Shown here piece after piece: positions 18,301-25,968 of a stretch of DNA of 64,000 nt. Each line of letters begins with the position of its first letter. Positions within the stretch are counted from its first letter, which is position 1. This DNA comes from Candidatus Acidiferrum typicum (lineage in GTDB: Bacteria > Acidobacteriota > Terriglobia > Acidiferrales > UBA7541): positions 1-64,000 of the forward strand of contig JAOAPV010000065.1 of NCBI GenBank assembly GCA_025463055.1, written 5' to 3'. The notes under the pieces are model-generated. The model worked only from the letters and a program-made list of their open reading frames with translations, was not told where the DNA came from and did no database searches. The position numbers and the translations under genes are program-made.

Positions 18301-18827
18301 CGCAAAAGGTATCCGCCTATGCGGCATTGATCGCAGAGGCGTTGGAATTGAACGATCTGGAGATTGAGGAGATTCGCCTGGGAGGAGTGCTGCACGATAT
18401 CGGAAAAGTGGCCATCCCAGAGAACATTTTGAACAAGAATGGGCCGCTGAATCCCGACGAGTGGGACACGATGAAGTCGCACGTGACGTTTGGCGCGAAG
18501 ATCTTGGAGCCGCTGACGCCTCTTGCGCGCATACGAGAGATGGTGGAGCACCATCACGAATTTTTCGACGGCTCGGGATATCCGCATGCCCTGTCAGGCG
18601 AGAAGATTCCGCTGGGCGCGCGGATCATCGCGGTGGCGGACGCTTATGACACGATTACAAGCGACCGCACGTATAAGAAAGCGCGCGCGGCTGCGGAAGC
18701 GCTGGCGGAACTGGAACGCTGCGCCAATGCGCAGTTTGATGCGAAGGTAGTGGCTGCGTTTGTGCGTACGATGAAGGCGATGCCCAATCCGATCATTGAA
18801 GTGGCCTCAGTCACCAGAAGCTCGTAG
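15393..18827 (+). CDS. Membrane GAF-GGDEF-HD-GYP c-di-GMP protein
   Basis: A 1144-residue protein with both c-di-GMP synthesis and degradation modules. The first 200 residues have about six or seven hydrophobic segments. Three GAF-like domains follow (roughly 215-390, 400-560, 560-720). The GGDEF domain has an intact G-G-D-E-F at about 795 preceded by an inhibitory-site R-R-S-D five residues upstream. The HD-GYP domain has L-H-D-I-G-K near 1000 and H-H-H-E-F-F-D-G-S-G-Y-P near 1055, both intact. The start is GTG 15393. Whether net activity is cyclase or phosphodiesterase cannot be told. PilZ genes at 46084-46865 are possible downstream effectors. Confidence 0.92.
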   Translation: MLVYNNFIALALLAATSLVAGFFAYIYSLKRQAYLLLWTGGWTLFALHYLGPAVAQWVPGTPLQTALDRWLYAMAAVFFFLGAQLYAQRKPWKVGAAASAVVLGAWAVANALHLFNISAVVPAGLLFGAVGVIFWQESKRQETLADRLLGLSFMAWCVLQLAVFLLMRSAPAELAIDSPISAVPSAFVAMLMVMASYEEEKRRIERNMLALSNLNLATSSFVGGEIQRMLSQALDRVLGVVRLPAGALFLHHGDPQGPTSVVAVGLNDDFCRVAQNEGLDDYLVSLVSRLGGLLGFRDLRNAESVAALEREEPIKRFRQLAMAQGLRSVVAISLQAKEQAFGVLLLGTPDSRRFAPAEYRLLLALGHQIGMAVENSYLVQQTSRRSEELHVLNEIGRALSSTLNKEELLVKIWEELRRLFDVENFYIAELDPVRDEMRFHLEVIGGTRVPRRSRRAGNHLTEYVIRTRQPVLIRDNYLAEVNKLGVVPLREGGCFCCVPLVAYDRAIGAMAVFSDQEHVFDEGHLELLRVLASEASIAIENARLFQEERTKARHLSLLNTISRNAIATLNPDEMLAKITEQLESGLMYDHIGIGQLEYSTREIVIQAEAGKRRGALGRRIPLGTGLIGQVARNGQLAAYNANVPADAGFKPLLPDTLAAIALPVFYAEQLHGILYVESSQPADFSEEEVLLLRTLADLIAGALHNALSFQKAQEQAITDGLTGVKTHRFFMEALSAEWKRSTRAGRSFALVLMDLDRFKFVNDFYGHLEGDLVLQRVGHILETNCRRSDVVARYGGDEFVILMPETNMEHARQLASKLRGWVSADPLLREKNISASFGIACYPLHGSSPQELIQVADASMYISKHQGGNAVSTADHFDPNEAKKWKRDVLEAYLGVTLKRLFATGPEAFEEIYSRLKQFTESLAATEGTNGTAGAAVSEGPQALPQAVLDTVTSLAFAIDAKDHYTQGHSQKVSAYAALIAEALELNDLEIEEIRLGGVLHDIGKVAIPENILNKNGPLNPDEWDTMKSHVTFGAKILEPLTPLARIREMVEHHHEFFDGSGYPHALSGEKIPLGARIIAVADAYDTITSDRTYKKARAAAEALAELERCANAQFDAKVVAAFVRTMKAMPNPIIEVASVTRSS

Positions 18828-18913
18828 CGATTGCCTGCTTTTCCTTCCCCGGAGTCTTGGTCCAGTGGGCACGAGTGTGTTCGTTTGAAGCGCAAGCCTC
18901 GAGGTTGACCGGA

Positions 18914-19663
18914 TTATTTGCAAGCTGCGGAGGCCGTGGTGATCTTCGGCAACTGATTGGAAGCGTAGTGGCGCACCTGGTGCAAGAGCTCGCGCAGGCG
19001 CTTGCGAGCTTTGTGCAATTGCGATTTCGAATTGCCCACCGAGCAGCCGAGCATCGTGGCAATTTCGTTATGCTCGTAACCGTGCACATCATGAAGAAGG
19101 AACATGGACTTATAGCCTTCCGGCAATTGCGCAAGGGCGGCGTGAAGATTGACGCGGTCGAAGAGGCCGGCGAGCCGCAGGTCGGGAGCACCGATTTCAA
19201 GAGCAGGGCGTTCTTTTTCATCGTCGGGCCGAATCAACTCGTCCAGGGAGACGGCGGCTAGCCTTTTCTTTCGGAAGCGCATGAGCACGATATTGGCGGT
19301 CAAGCGGTGCAGCCAGGAGGAAAACGCAGATTCGCCGCGAAAGGTGTGAATCTTGCGGAAGAGCTGCAGGAAAGCTTCCTGAGTCAAGTCCTCGGCTTCC
19401 TCAGGGTCACCCACCATGCGAAGACAGAGAGCGTAGACGCGGCGGCTGTGCATCTTGTAGATGGTTTCAAACGCTGCTGCATCGCCCTGCTGGGCCAAGC
19501 GGATGAGCTCCTTGAGAGAAGCGGCATCCGGCTTGAGCGGCTTTCCCGGTTGCGGCGTGCCAGATAACGCAACCGGCTGGGCTGGGAAGCGGCGGGTCTT
19601 AAATTTGCGCTGGACTTGCCCTGTTCTTGGATCGGCGTAAGCGATTTTTGTTGCCGTATTCAT
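18914..19663 (-). CDS. ECF-type RNA polymerase sigma factor
   Basis: A 249-residue sigma-70 family protein of RpoE type. Region 2 includes Y-x-L-C-L-R-M-V-G-D-P-E-E-A-E-D-L-T-Q-E-A-F; region 4 has A-L-A-Q-L-P-E-G-Y-K-S-M-F-L-L-H-D and the helix-turn-helix H-N-E-I-A-T-M-L-G-C-S-V-G-N-S-K-S-Q-L. About 50 N-terminal residues are extra and basic. No obvious anti-sigma gene adjoins it. It is divergent from the OsmC-like gene with 159 bases between starts. Confidence 0.92.
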   Translation of the reverse strand: MNTATKIAYADPRTGQVQRKFKTRRFPAQPVALSGTPQPGKPLKPDAASLKELIRLAQQGDAAAFETIYKMHSRRVYALCLRMVGDPEEAEDLTQEAFLQLFRKIHTFRGESAFSSWLHRLTANIVLMRFRKKRLAAVSLDELIRPDDEKERPALEIGAPDLRLAGLFDRVNLHAALAQLPEGYKSMFLLHDVHGYEHNEIATMLGCSVGNSKSQLHKARKRLRELLHQVRHYASNQLPKITTASAACK

Positions 19664-19822
19664 ATCAATTTCTTCTATTTTGACGCCTCATATCGCAAAA
19701 GCGTGTCACTCAGGCGTCAACTCGATGTCATCTTTGTGCGGCGGCATAAATGCGAGCCGATCGTCTTCGGGCGTGCAAGCGGCGCCCGGCAATTTGTTAT
19801 TCTTGGTCAGGTTGGAGGCCTC

Positions 19823-20236
19823 ATGCAGACAGCTTCCGTGAAATGGATCGACGGGCAGAGGCTTGTGGCGACTGGTCCCGCGGGTCATGCGATCGTGATC
19901 GATTCCGATCGCGAGACTAACAGCGGGCCAGGTCCGATGGAGCTGTTGCTCATGGCGCTTGGAGCTTGCACAGCGACGGACGTCGTAAGCGTGCTGAAGA
20001 AGAAACGGCAAAAATTGGAATCGCTGGAAGTGGTTTGTTCCGGGGAACGGGCTACGGAGCCGCCAACCGTGTGGACGAAGCTGGAGATCGTGTATCGGTT
20101 GCGTGGCGAATTGGACGACGCGGCGGTGAAGCACGCCATTGAACTGAGCGAAGAGAAATATTGCTCCGTGGCGGCGATGCTGAAGAAGACAGCGAAAATT
20201 ACTTGGCGCTACGAGATTTTGCGGGGCGGGACCTAG
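19823..20236 (+). CDS. OsmC family peroxiredoxin-like protein
   Basis: A 137-residue OsmC/Ohr-type protein, expected to reduce organic peroxides through two cysteines. The first is in L-G-A-C-T-A-T-D (about residue 57) and the second in E-K-Y-C-S-V (about 117), at the expected spacing. ATG 19823 is chosen for the TTGGAGG site; the long upstream in-frame extension overlaps the sigma-factor promoter region and looks non-coding. It is closer to the YhfA-like branch than to Ohr. Confidence 0.9.
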   Translation: MQTASVKWIDGQRLVATGPAGHAIVIDSDRETNSGPGPMELLLMALGACTATDVVSVLKKKRQKLESLEVVCSGERATEPPTVWTKLEIVYRLRGELDDAAVKHAIELSEEKYCSVAAMLKKTAKITWRYEILRGGT

Positions 20237-20363
20237 GATGTCCCGCAGGCGTTAGCTGGGCGCTTGCCGGAATTGCGATGCGGCCTGGCAATTATTTTAC
20301 TTAGGTGAGTCCACTTAGTCCGGCGAGAGCTTGTGTTACCCTTTGGGAACTTCAAGGAGAACT

Positions 20364-21359
20364 ATGTCGCGCCGTATTGCTGCGAAGATTAGCGGGGTTG
20401 CGGGTTATGTGCCGCCCAAGGTGCTGACCAACGCGGACCTCGAGAAAATGGTGGACACGAACGACGAATGGATCCGCGCGCGGACGGGAATTCGCGAGCG
20501 GCACATCGCGGAAAATGGGACGGCGAGTTCGCACCTCGCTACTGAAGCGGCCAAGCTGCTGTTGACGAAGACGAATACCGATCCTTCTGAAATTGATTTG
20601 ATTATCGTGGCGAGCGTGACGCCAGACATGTTTTTTCCAGCGACGGCATGCCTGGTGCAGGACCGGTTGGGAGCAAAGCGCGCGTGGGGGTTCGATCTCT
20701 CGGCGGCGTGTTCCGGTTTTGCATATGCCTTGACGGTTGGAGCGCAGTTCGTGGGCTCTGGAGCGCACCGCAAAGTAGTGGTGATCGGCAGCGATGTGAT
20801 GAGTTCGATTTTGGATTACAAGGATCGCGCGACTTGCGTCCTGTTTGGTGACGGCGCGGGGGCCGTGCTGCTGGAACCAGCGAAAGACGGCGAAGGCATT
20901 CTGGATTTCTTGCACGACGTAGACGGCTCGGGCGGCCAGTATTTGTATATGCCGGCCGGCGGATCACTGCATCCTTCCACGCACGAAACCATCGACAAAA
21001 ACATGCACGTAGTGCATCAGGAAGGCTCGCAGGTGTTCAAGTATGCGGTGCGGCGGATGGCGGAGCTGGCGGGCTGCCTTCTAGAACGCAACGGATTTAC
21101 AAGCGACGATCTGGCGTTGGTAGTGCCGCACCAGGCGAATTTGCGGATCATTCGCGCGATGCAGGAGCGCTTGGGTGTCGAGGATTCCAAAATAATGGTG
21201 AATATCGACAAGTATGGGAATACGACGGGCGGGACGATTCCGCTGGGCTTGCGTGATGCGGTGGAGCAAGGCCGACTGCGTAAGGGAGATCTGGTCCTTC
21301 TTGCTGCGGTGGGAGCCGGCTATACGACGGGCGGGCTGCTGATGCGGTGGGCGTTTTAG
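20364..21359 (+). CDS. fabH: 3-oxoacyl-ACP synthase III (FabH)
   Basis: A 331-residue beta-ketoacyl-ACP synthase III that starts fatty-acid synthesis by condensing an acyl-CoA with malonyl-ACP. The catalytic triad is complete: Cys in S-A-A-C-S-G-F-A, His in V-V-P-H-Q-A-N and Asn in [12 protein letters not shown]. The ATG follows AAGGAGA. It stands alone rather than in a fab operon, so a role in a specialised acyl pathway is also possible. Confidence 0.93.
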   Translation: MSRRIAAKISGVAGYVPPKVLTNADLEKMVDTNDEWIRARTGIRERHIAENGTASSHLATEAAKLLLTKTNTDPSEIDLIIVASVTPDMFFPATACLVQDRLGAKRAWGFDLSAACSGFAYALTVGAQFVGSGAHRKVVVIGSDVMSSILDYKDRATCVLFGDGAGAVLLEPAKDGEGILDFLHDVDGSGGQYLYMPAGGSLHPSTHETIDKNMHVVHQEGSQVFKYAVRRMAELAGCLLERNGFTSDDLALVVPHQANLRIIRAMQERLGVEDSKIMVNIDKYGNTTGGTIPLGLRDAVEQGRLRKGDLVLLAAVGAGYTTGGLLMRWAF

Positions 21360-21369
21360 ATATTGTTCG

Positions 21370-21686
21370 TTATGGGGAATCGGCTTCCTTTTGGATAGCG
21401 CCGTGTTTCAAGGCGTACGCAATAAAACCTTCCGGGGCGTTTTTCGCACCAAATACATTCGCGTTGTTAAGATCTGGGCTATCGCGCTATTTTAGATTGG
21501 AAAGATTGGCGTTGCGCAAGTCTGCGTTTGCGAGGAGTGCGCCGGATATATCCGCGCCGGTGAGGTTTACGCTGACAAGGTCGGAATCCGTCAAGTCGGC
21601 GCATTCTAAATCGGCGTCGGGGCAGGATTCTATTCCAACATGCAGGCGAGCGCGAGAAGAAACACAGGGAACGCGTCGAACAGCAT
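21370..21686 (-). pseudogene. Broken pentapeptide-repeat protein gene
   Basis: Reading the minus strand from ATG at 21684-21686 gives a signal-peptide-like start (M-L-F-D-A-F-P-V-F-L-L-A-L-A-C) that soon stops. In another frame the sequence continues as pentapeptide repeats: A-D-L-E-C, A-D-L-T-D, S-D-L-V-S, V-N-L-T-G, A-D-I-S-G, A-L-L-A-N, A-D-L-R-N, A-N-L-S-N. A TAG interrupts this frame, after which it resumes (D-L-N-N-A-N-V-F-G-A-K, then F-I-A-Y-A-L-K-H-G-A-I-Q) to TAA at 21370-21372. So there is one frameshift and one nonsense codon. It lies just after yvcK on the same strand. Confidence 0.75.
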
Positions 21687-21710
21687 CTTCAGTCGATCGA
21701 GGAGGGCAAC

Positions 21711-22754
21711 TTAGTGGCGGGAATGGCGCGGGCGCGACAAGAATTCCTCAAGGAGGAGACGAGCCAGCCGATTCGGGTTATGGCGAATAACACCATGTTC
21801 TTCGAGGAGATTGTCGAGCACGACGCGGTACCCGAGTTTCTGCAGCTCGGGAATATCGATCTTTACAGGTTCAGCGCCTTGCGTGCGGTAGCGCCTGGCG
21901 ACTTCGGGCGAAACCGGCTGGCGATTGGCGACGACCCAATCGATGACACGGTGCGGGGTGTGGCGTTGAATGGCACGAAGATGATCGGCCAGCGCGTACC
22001 CAGAGGTTTCGCCTGGCTGGGTCATCAGGTTGGCGATGTAAACGCGCGGCGCCTTGGATTTTGTAATGGCGTTGGCAATTTCAGGAATGAGCAGGTTGGG
22101 AAGAATGCTGGTGTAGAGCGAACCGGGGCCGAGCAGGATCAAATCAGCCTGCTGAATGGCTTCAAGAGCTTTGGGTAATGGGCGAACGGTATGGGGCAAG
22201 AGAGTGAGTTTTTTAATTGGTTTGCGGCTGGCAGTTATACGCGTTTCTCCGTGGACTTTGCCTCCGCCTTCCATAGTGGCGACAAGAGAGACGTTCGAGA
22301 CAGTCGATGGGAAAATTCTGCCGCGAATAGCGAGGACTTTGCTGCTGACGCGCACGGCTTCGGCAAAATCGCCAGTGACATGCGTGAGGGCGGCGAGAAA
22401 GAGGTTTCCGAAGTTGTGGCCGATAAGACCGCGGCCGGCATGGAACCGATACTGAAACAGCCGGCCCAACAAAGCCTCATCTGTTGATAGCGCGACCATG
22501 CAGTTGCGAATATCGCCAGGCGGAAGAATGCGGTTCTCGCGGCGCAGGCGGCCGGAGCTACCGCCGTCATCCGTTACAGTGACGATGGCGGTGAGATCGC
22601 TTACCGGTCTCTCGTGGTTTGCGGGGCCGTCGCGGCGTCGGGTCACATACTCCTTGAGGCCGCGTAATAAAGTAGATAGCCCCGTTCCACCGCCGAGAGC
22701 AACGACGTTGAGGCCGCGCACGTGGCGCTTCGAATTGGGAGTGTGTTTCTTCAC
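21711..22754 (-). CDS. YvcK/CofD-like gluconeogenesis factor
   Basis: A 347-residue protein of the YvcK branch of the CofD-like family. YvcK of Bacillus binds UDP-GlcNAc and affects carbon flow and cell-wall shape. Visible are the nucleotide-binding start V-A-L-G-G-G-T-G-L-S-T-L-L-R-G-L, T-D-D-G-G-S-S-G-R-L-R, G-D-I-R-N-C, and the L-G-P-G-S-L-Y-T-S-I segment. RapZ and WhiA partners common elsewhere are not adjacent here. Confidence 0.9.
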   Translation of the reverse strand: MKKHTPNSKRHVRGLNVVALGGGTGLSTLLRGLKEYVTRRRDGPANHERPVSDLTAIVTVTDDGGSSGRLRRENRILPPGDIRNCMVALSTDEALLGRLFQYRFHAGRGLIGHNFGNLFLAALTHVTGDFAEAVRVSSKVLAIRGRIFPSTVSNVSLVATMEGGGKVHGETRITASRKPIKKLTLLPHTVRPLPKALEAIQQADLILLGPGSLYTSILPNLLIPEIANAITKSKAPRVYIANLMTQPGETSGYALADHLRAIQRHTPHRVIDWVVANRQPVSPEVARRYRTQGAEPVKIDIPELQKLGYRVVLDNLLEEHGVIRHNPNRLARLLLEEFLSRPRHSRH

Positions 22755-22854
22755 AGCAAACGACGATTCATCCTAAAAGTAAGGATTGAAGACAGATAGC
22801 GAGAGGAACTGGCTAACCTCTATTATTATGCCGAGAAATTGGTCGAGATTCGAA

Positions 22855-23490
22855 TCAGCCGGCGGTACCGTCTTTTTCGGGATAGAGCAGTTCCGTGAAG
22901 CGCGGGTCTTCCTGAAGAAAGGCGAAATCCTCGTCGTTGCGGGCGTGATAGCGATTTTCCGGCCGGAGCTCGATGGCAACTTTCAGATTTTTCATGGCGG
23001 AATCGGCTTCGCCGGTGAGGCAATCGAGAGCCGCAAGCGCGTAATGAATGTAGTCGGCTTTGGGAGCGGCCTTGCGCGCTTTATCAAGACTTTCCCGGGC
23101 GTCGTCCCAGCGACCAACATTCATCATGGCCACGCCGCGTTGGTAATGCTCGTCCGCGGTGCGGGGATTTTGTTCAGCAACGGGCTTCATGCGTTGCTCG
23201 GCAATTTTGACGTGCATACGCGCACGGTCAGAGAGTTCTTTGCTGGGCCCCTCGAGAACCTTTTCGAGCTCCTGCTTAGCGCGGGAGAATTTTTGCTGGT
23301 GAAAGAGGGCAAGGGCCTCGTCGTAGAGTTTGAGCTGAGCCTGGACGCGGGGATCAACCATTTCGACTCCGCCACGCTGCGGCGGGTGAGGAGCAGTTAA
23401 GTTCTTTTTCTTCATGATCTTAGATGGAGCGGAGCTGGATGCTTTGGCCCGGCCGGATGAGCCCGAGGAGGGCTTATGCGCTTTTGCCAT
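22855..23490 (-). CDS. TPR-repeat protein
   Basis: A 211-residue protein (221 if the upstream ATG at 23520 is used). The first 50 residues are basic and Ser/Lys-rich. Two or three tetratricopeptide-like helical pairs follow (L-Y-D-E-A-L-A-L-F-H-Q-Q-K, H-Y-Q-R-G-V-A-M-M-N-V-G-R-W-D-D-A-R-E, Y-A-L-A-A-L-D-C-L-T-G). It probably mediates protein contacts in the cytoplasm. Neither start has a clear ribosome site; M-A-K-A-H-K is preferred as a typical basic start. It is divergent from the MglA-like gene. Confidence 0.8.
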   Translation of the reverse strand: MAKAHKPSSGSSGRAKASSSAPSKIMKKKNLTAPHPPQRGGVEMVDPRVQAQLKLYDEALALFHQQKFSRAKQELEKVLEGPSKELSDRARMHVKIAEQRMKPVAEQNPRTADEHYQRGVAMMNVGRWDDARESLDKARKAAPKADYIHYALAALDCLTGEADSAMKNLKVAIELRPENRYHARNDEDFAFLQEDPRFTELLYPEKDGTAG

Positions 23491-23715
23491 GGCGCGAATG
23501 TAGCAGAGCACGTTTCGCACGTCAACGAGGGCTCGAGGGCCGCGATGACGATAACGTCACCTCCCGAGCGCAACGCAGTCAAAATCTTACCTACGCCGGC
23601 AGGATTTCGCGGAAAATAGAAGCGAGTACAGAACACGCGACACCCGCTGGCGAGATGCTGGCCTGCCCTCGACGCGTGTGCTATAAGTTTCTGACCGGGT
23701 TCGGACCAACGACAC

Positions 23716-24303
23716 GTGCCTTTCATCAATTTTCCTGCGCGCGAAATTAACTGCAAGCTGGTGTACTACGGTCCAGGTCTGGGCGGAAAGACCGCCAACC
23801 TGCAGTGGATCTATGATCACACCGGTCAAAATCAAAAAGGCAAGATGGTTTCGCTCGCGACGGAGACAGACCGGACGCTGTTCTTCGACTTTCTGCCCCT
23901 CGATCTAGGAACTGTGCGCGGTTTCAAGACGCGCTTTCATTTGTATACGGTGCCTGGGCAGGTGTTTTACGAAGCTAGCCGCAAGTTGATCCTAAAGGGC
24001 GCAGACGGAGTCATCTTTGTGGCCGATTCGCAGGAAGAGCGGCTGGATGCGAATTTCGAGACGATGGAAAATCTGCAGGAGCACCTGAAAGAACACAACC
24101 TGAAATTCGAGACCATCCCGTACGTCCTTCAACTGAACAAACGCGATCTGCCGAACGCCATGGCCGTGCCGGAACTCACCAAGCAACTGCAGAAAAAAGG
24201 GGAGCCGGTGCTAGAAGGCGTCGCCGTGACGGGACAAGGCGTATTTGAGACCCTGCGCGAAGTGGCGAAACTGGTCCTTGCTGAACTGAAGAAAAGCGGA
24301 TAG
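23716..24303 (+). CDS. MglA-like small GTPase
   Basis: A 195-residue Ras-superfamily GTPase of the MglA type, which sets cell polarity and motility direction in Myxococcus. The P-loop is [11 protein letters not shown] (family form G-P-x-x-x-G-K-T), the switch II region reads Y-T-V-P-G-Q-V, and the base-recognition motif is L-N-K-R-D-L. The start is GTG 23716, giving M-P-F-I-N-F as in relatives. No MglB/Roadblock partner gene adjoins it. It converges on a TonB-domain gene 3 bases away. Confidence 0.9.
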   Translation: MPFINFPAREINCKLVYYGPGLGGKTANLQWIYDHTGQNQKGKMVSLATETDRTLFFDFLPLDLGTVRGFKTRFHLYTVPGQVFYEASRKLILKGADGVIFVADSQEERLDANFETMENLQEHLKEHNLKFETIPYVLQLNKRDLPNAMAVPELTKQLQKKGEPVLEGVAVTGQGVFETLREVAKLVLAELKKSG

Positions 24304-24306
24304 CGG

Positions 24307-25281
24307 CTAGAATTTGGTGCCGGGTGATTTTGCGACGTCGGCAGCTATCGCCGAGCCAGCGGGGCTTGTCAAAGCCGGCGGTGCGGGACGGCGTGGTATC
24401 ACATCAAGGCGAAACGCTACAGCAACGTCGACTATTACCGGAACGGATTCCCCTTGGACATTGTGAGCTGGCTTGAAGCGCCAATTGTGCACTGTGCGGA
24501 TGGCGGCGTTCGCAAGAGCTGGGCTCGGCGTGCGAACGATTGTCACGTTCTCCACCGCTCCATCCGCACCTACCGAGACTTGGGTAATCACGACTCCTTG
24601 TAATTTCTTGGCTTTGGCCACATAGGTATACTCCGGCGCAGGACAGATTTCGCAAAGAGGCGAGCTGATGCCGGCCATGCTGGCCCTAAACACTCCTTGC
24701 AGCGCCGCACGCGGAGGCAGCGGGCTCGTCAGAACGGCCTGCATTTCCGTGGTGATTGGAATCTCCGCCAAGGTCTCGAACCGCGATTCGCCGCCGGCGA
24801 TGCGGTCGCTGGCGATCAGCGTGACGCCTATGCCGCCTGGAACTGCCGCAAAGTTTCCCTGAACCAAGACTTCCGCACCTAGCGATTGCGCCCGTCGCTC
24901 ATTTTGGGCGTATTCCTGGTTGCGATCGTGGGCGAACTCCGCAGGCCCACGCGCGGAACTCCAGCGATCGCGGGCAATAACCTCGAGCTCAGGATGCGCT
25001 TGCGCGAGCGATTCGGAAATCCTGTCGGCGAACCAGGCACCCAGTGGGCAAGGCAGATCGTTCGGAAGGCTCAAATCTAGAATGAAAGGTTTCTTCTTGT
25101 TTGCGGCGAGAAGCTGGACACCCAGGCGCTCAGCTAATGCGGCAACTGCCGCGCGGGGCTGTTCGGTCGCATCGGGAAGAAGCTGTGGAGCATTGACTTG
25201 GGCACAAGTCGACCAGGCCATCCAGACGAGAACGAAGACGGCGCGACCCACAACACAACCTGTTGAACGGTGTGCGGACAC
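24307..25281 (-). CDS. TonB C-terminal-domain periplasmic protein
   Basis: A 324-residue protein with a signal sequence or anchor (V-G-R-A-V-F-V-L-V-W-M-A-W-S), a middle domain of about 150 residues (I-L-D-L-S-L-P-N-D, later A-E-V-L-V-Q-G-N-F) resembling a periplasmic ligand-sensing module, and a TonB-like C-terminal domain (V-V-I-T-Q-V-S-V-G-A-D-G-A-V-E-N-V, W-R-F-K-P-A). Stand-alone TonB domains of this kind are common in acidobacteria. It is uncertain whether it energises an outer-membrane receptor. Confidence 0.8.
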   Translation of the reverse strand: MSAHRSTGCVVGRAVFVLVWMAWSTCAQVNAPQLLPDATEQPRAAVAALAERLGVQLLAANKKKPFILDLSLPNDLPCPLGAWFADRISESLAQAHPELEVIARDRWSSARGPAEFAHDRNQEYAQNERRAQSLGAEVLVQGNFAAVPGGIGVTLIASDRIAGGESRFETLAEIPITTEMQAVLTSPLPPRAALQGVFRASMAGISSPLCEICPAPEYTYVAKAKKLQGVVITQVSVGADGAVENVTIVRTPSPALANAAIRTVHNWRFKPAHNVQGESVPVIVDVAVAFRLDVIPRRPAPPALTSPAGSAIAADVAKSPGTKF

Positions 25282-25334
25282 GGTGCGATTGCGGCGGAGA
25301 CTATCACAGAGTTAAATTGCTGAGAAGGGGAACG

Positions 25335-25715
25335 CTAAAGTTTTTTGTGCGTTTGTGCGGAATCGAACTGAGAAATGGCCGACGACTCAGATTCGTATGT
25401 GGGAATTGCTTCGACCAGGCGCGTAACGGTGAGCGCATCTCTCACGCGTCCCGGCCCGCATACGAGGTGGACAGCGCCGCCTTCTCGAGCAAGCTGGATA
25501 GAGATGCGTACTAGGGAGGAGATCCCTGAGCTGTCAATCTGCGGAACTCCGTTGAGGTTGATAATGACTTTGCGGCCGCCGTTCTTCACGATGGATTGCA
25601 GCGCCTCGTTCAGTTGCTCACTGGGCTCGCCGATGGTCAGGCGGCCGCGAACCTCCAGCAAGTTAATGCCGTTTTCCTGCCGGACGGAAATCTCCATGGG
25701 TAGGTGCTCGGTCAT
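25335..25715 (-). CDS. STAS-domain anti-anti-sigma factor homologue
   Basis: A protein of 126 residues with a single STAS domain. The phosphorylatable serine sits in P-Q-I-D-S-S-G-I-S-S-L, the hallmark of SpoIIAA/RsbV-type anti-anti-sigma factors controlled by a serine kinase. ATG 25715 is used (AAAGAGAT upstream); a longer version to 25763 is possible. No RsbW kinase or PP2C phosphatase gene is next to it, so its partner lies elsewhere. Confidence 0.88.
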   Translation of the reverse strand: MTEHLPMEISVRQENGINLLEVRGRLTIGEPSEQLNEALQSIVKNGGRKVIINLNGVPQIDSSGISSLVRISIQLAREGGAVHLVCGPGRVRDALTVTRLVEAIPTYESESSAISQFDSAQTHKKL

Positions 25716-25968
25716 AAGAGATCTCTTTAGGGCCTCTCGAGAGTGAACAAACGCCTGGGGCACAAAGCAAGACCGTTTGGATTATACGACCGCTGACCGG
25801 TTTTGGATAATCACTGCATCAGAATTTTGAATCCTGCGGATGAAAATTTATAAGACGGCCATATGCAAGCGCGGCGCGTATAATCGCGCGTCGAAGTCCC
25901 CCGGAAAAGAGCGGCTGCTGGGGCCGCCGCTACGCTGTCATTCTCATGTAGGGGAGCGGATAGAGATT

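Noticed and set aside
22786-23400. Long plus-strand frame opposite the TPR gene
   Set aside because: It is the complement of a well-supported TPR-repeat gene and shows no domain of its own.
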